22,311 bases of DNA, taken from contig CAKRYM010000006.1 of NCBI GenBank assembly GCA_934427095.1, forward strand, positions 1 through 22,311, in the 5' to 3' direction. Of this stretch, positions 21,019 through 22,311 are shown one piece after another. The first letter of the stretch is position 1. Each line of letters opens with the position of its first letter. Both the position numbers and the translations under genes were made by a program. The notes beneath the pieces are model-generated. The model searched no databases and was not told the DNA's origin. It worked only from the letters and a program-made list of their open reading frames with translations. Source of the stretch: an uncultured Bacillota bacterium. GTDB lineage: Bacteria > Bacillota > Dehalobacteriia > UBA4068.

Positions 21019-22311
21019 ATGACTTTTGTACATTTACACAATCATACGGAATATAGCTTGCTGGACGGGGCGGCAAAAATTAATAACCTGGTAAAACGGG
21101 TGGCGGATTATGGTATGCCTGCTTGCGCCATTACGGATCATGGGGTGATGTACGGCGCCATCAGCTTTTACAAAAAATGTAAAGAGCTGGGAGTAAAGCC
21201 GATTATCGGCTGTGAGGTTTATGTGGCGCAGGATCGTTTTGCCCGTTCCGGTCGGAAGGGAGACAATGCTTGCCATTTGGTTTTGTTGGCAGAAAATAAT
21301 CTGGGCTATCAGAACCTTTGCCGTCTGGTTTCTCGAGGCTGGTTGGAAGGTTTTTATTATAAACCCAGAGTTGACCATGAATTGCTTCGTCTTTATCATG
21401 AAGGTCTGATTTGCCTTTCCGCTTGCATTGCCGGGGAAGTGCCGGAGCTTTTGCTGAACGATCAGTATGAAGAGGCAAAGGCAACGGCCGCGGAATATCG
21501 GGATATCTTTGGGCCGGATAACTACTTTATTGAATTACAGGATCATGGCCTGGCGGAAGAAAAGAAAGCCATGCCGCAAATCATTCGTATTGCCAAAGAG
21601 CTAAACATTCCTATGGTGGTCACCAACGACTTGCATTACGTGGACGCAAAGGACGCGGAAATGCATGATATTTTGTTGTGCATTCAGACGGGCAAACTCC
21701 GCAGCGATCAGAACCGTATGCGCTTTGCCAACGATCAATTCTATCTCAAAACAGAAGAAGAAATGGCCAAACTTTACCCGGATTATCCGGAAGCCATGGA
21801 AAATACCGTAAAAATCGCCGAACGTTGCAATGTGGATTTTACTTTTGGCAAATTATTCATGCCCAATTATGTAGTGCCTGAAGGTTATACCCTGGAAACC
21901 TATTTGCGCCACTTATGCGAAGAAGGGTTGAAGGAACGCTATCCAGTCATTACAGAGGAAATCCGCCAACGTTTGGAATATGAGTTTGATGTCATCATTA
22001 AGCTGGATTTCCCAGGCTATTTCCTGATCGTTTGGGATATGATCAATTATGCCCGGCAGCATGGCATATCCGTTGGCCCGGGCCGCGGTAGCGCCGCTGG
22101 CAGTGTGGTAGCGTATTGTTTGCATATTACGGATATCGATCCGCTTCGTTATGATTTACTGTTCGAACGTTTCTTAAATCCTGAGCGCGTTACCCCGCCA
22201 GATATTGATACGGATATTTCTGATGTACGCCGGGGTGAGGTGGTGGATTATCTCTACCACCATTACGGCGAAGATAAAGTTTCCCAGATTATTACCTTCA
22301 ACGTCATGCTG
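21019..22311 (+). CDS. dnaE: DNA polymerase III subunit alpha, N-terminal part
   Basis: DnaE is the replicative polymerase catalytic subunit (or, where PolC exists, a lagging-strand primer extender). The frame starts at ATG 21019, 4 bases after radC with GGTGAAGG upstream, and stays open for 431 codons to the window edge; full proteins have about 1,100-1,200 residues. The PHP domain is first, with FVHLHNHTEYSLLDG (residues 3-17), AITDHGVMYG and GCEVYV. The polymerase domain then appears, with GPGRGSAAGSVVAY near residue 354 and the catalytic aspartates in PDIDTDISD near residue 394. The motif is normally PDIDIDF, so a Thr and an Ile replace usual Ile and Phe positions while the Asp spacing is kept. 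No proofreading exonuclease insert is seen in the PHP domain, so this is DnaE, not PolC. Confidence 0.96.
   Translation, partial: MTFVHLHNHTEYSLLDGAAKINNLVKRVADYGMPACAITDHGVMYGAISFYKKCKELGVKPIIGCEVYVAQDRFARSGRKGDNACHLVLLAENNLGYQNLCRLVSRGWLEGFYYKPRVDHELLRLYHEGLICLSACIAGEVPELLLNDQYEEAKATAAEYRDIFGPDNYFIELQDHGLAEEKKAMPQIIRIAKELNIPMVVTNDLHYVDAKDAEMHDILLCIQTGKLRSDQNRMRFANDQFYLKTEEEMAKLYPDYPEAMENTVKIAERCNVDFTFGKLFMPNYVVPEGYTLETYLRHLCEEGLKERYPVITEEIRQRLEYEFDVIIKLDFPGYFLIVWDMINYARQHGISVGPGRGSAAGSVVAYCLHITDIDPLRYDLLFERFLNPERVTPPDIDTDISDVRRGEVVDYLYHHYGEDKVSQIITFNVML

Noticed and set aside
1..22311. Mobile elements, CRISPR, toxin-antitoxin, phage or defence genes
   Set aside because: Every gene but one small coiled-coil protein belongs to a known housekeeping or widespread family. 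No transposase, integrase, direct-repeat array or inverted terminal repeats were seen.

Overview
The window carries ordinary chromosomal housekeeping genes of a low-GC-type Gram-positive lineage (Bacillota). All genes lie on the + strand, packed into operons. The orders rpsB-tsf-pyrH-frr, uppS-cdsA-dxr-rseP-ispG-proS and recA-recX-rny-ymdB, together with an hslU end, a clostridial-type 2[4Fe-4S] ferredoxin and an LCP wall protein, point to an anaerobic member. Negativicutes (an Acidaminococcaceae-like genome) is my best guess, but this rests on gene order and protein flavour and was not tested by any search. I see no rRNA, tRNA, CRISPR array, insertion sequence, prophage or defence system.

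Region 1 (1-4262): the C-terminal half of HslU, then a strong promoter (763-791) and a structured leader before rpsB-tsf-pyrH-frr and a 54-residue ferredoxin, closed by a strong terminator at 4214-4262. This unit makes ribosomal protein S2, EF-Ts, UMP kinase and ribosome recycling factor.

Region 2 (4263-12730): a probable promoter at 4409-4437, then uppS, a shortened cdsA, an AI-2E-family membrane protein, dxr, rseP and ispG. These cover isoprenoid precursor synthesis (Dxr, IspG), the undecaprenyl carrier (UppS), phospholipid precursor (CdsA) and membrane proteolysis (RseP). proS has its own promoter (10335-10363) and is translationally coupled to a gamma-carbonic-anhydrase-like gene; a terminator-like hairpin follows.

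Region 3 (12731-16296): recA-recX from a consensus promoter, then a 334-base AT-rich gap holding a promoter, a small start site and a strong intrinsic terminator just before rny (RNase Y). This gap looks like a transcription attenuator.

Region 4 (16297-19273): an extended -10 promoter, then ymdB, an M19 dipeptidase, a PHP-domain phosphoesterase and an unrecognised 81-residue coiled-coil protein, ended by a 17-bp bidirectional-type terminator.

Region 5 (19274-22311): a strong promoter, a leader with two mutually exclusive hairpins, then an LCP-family gene, radC and the 5' part of dnaE, which runs off the window.

I found no convincing new multi-gene system. The best leads are the two leader RNAs (before rny and before the LCP gene), the rpsB leader, the unknown coiled-coil gene, the compact CdsA and the uncommon DnaE active-site sequence.
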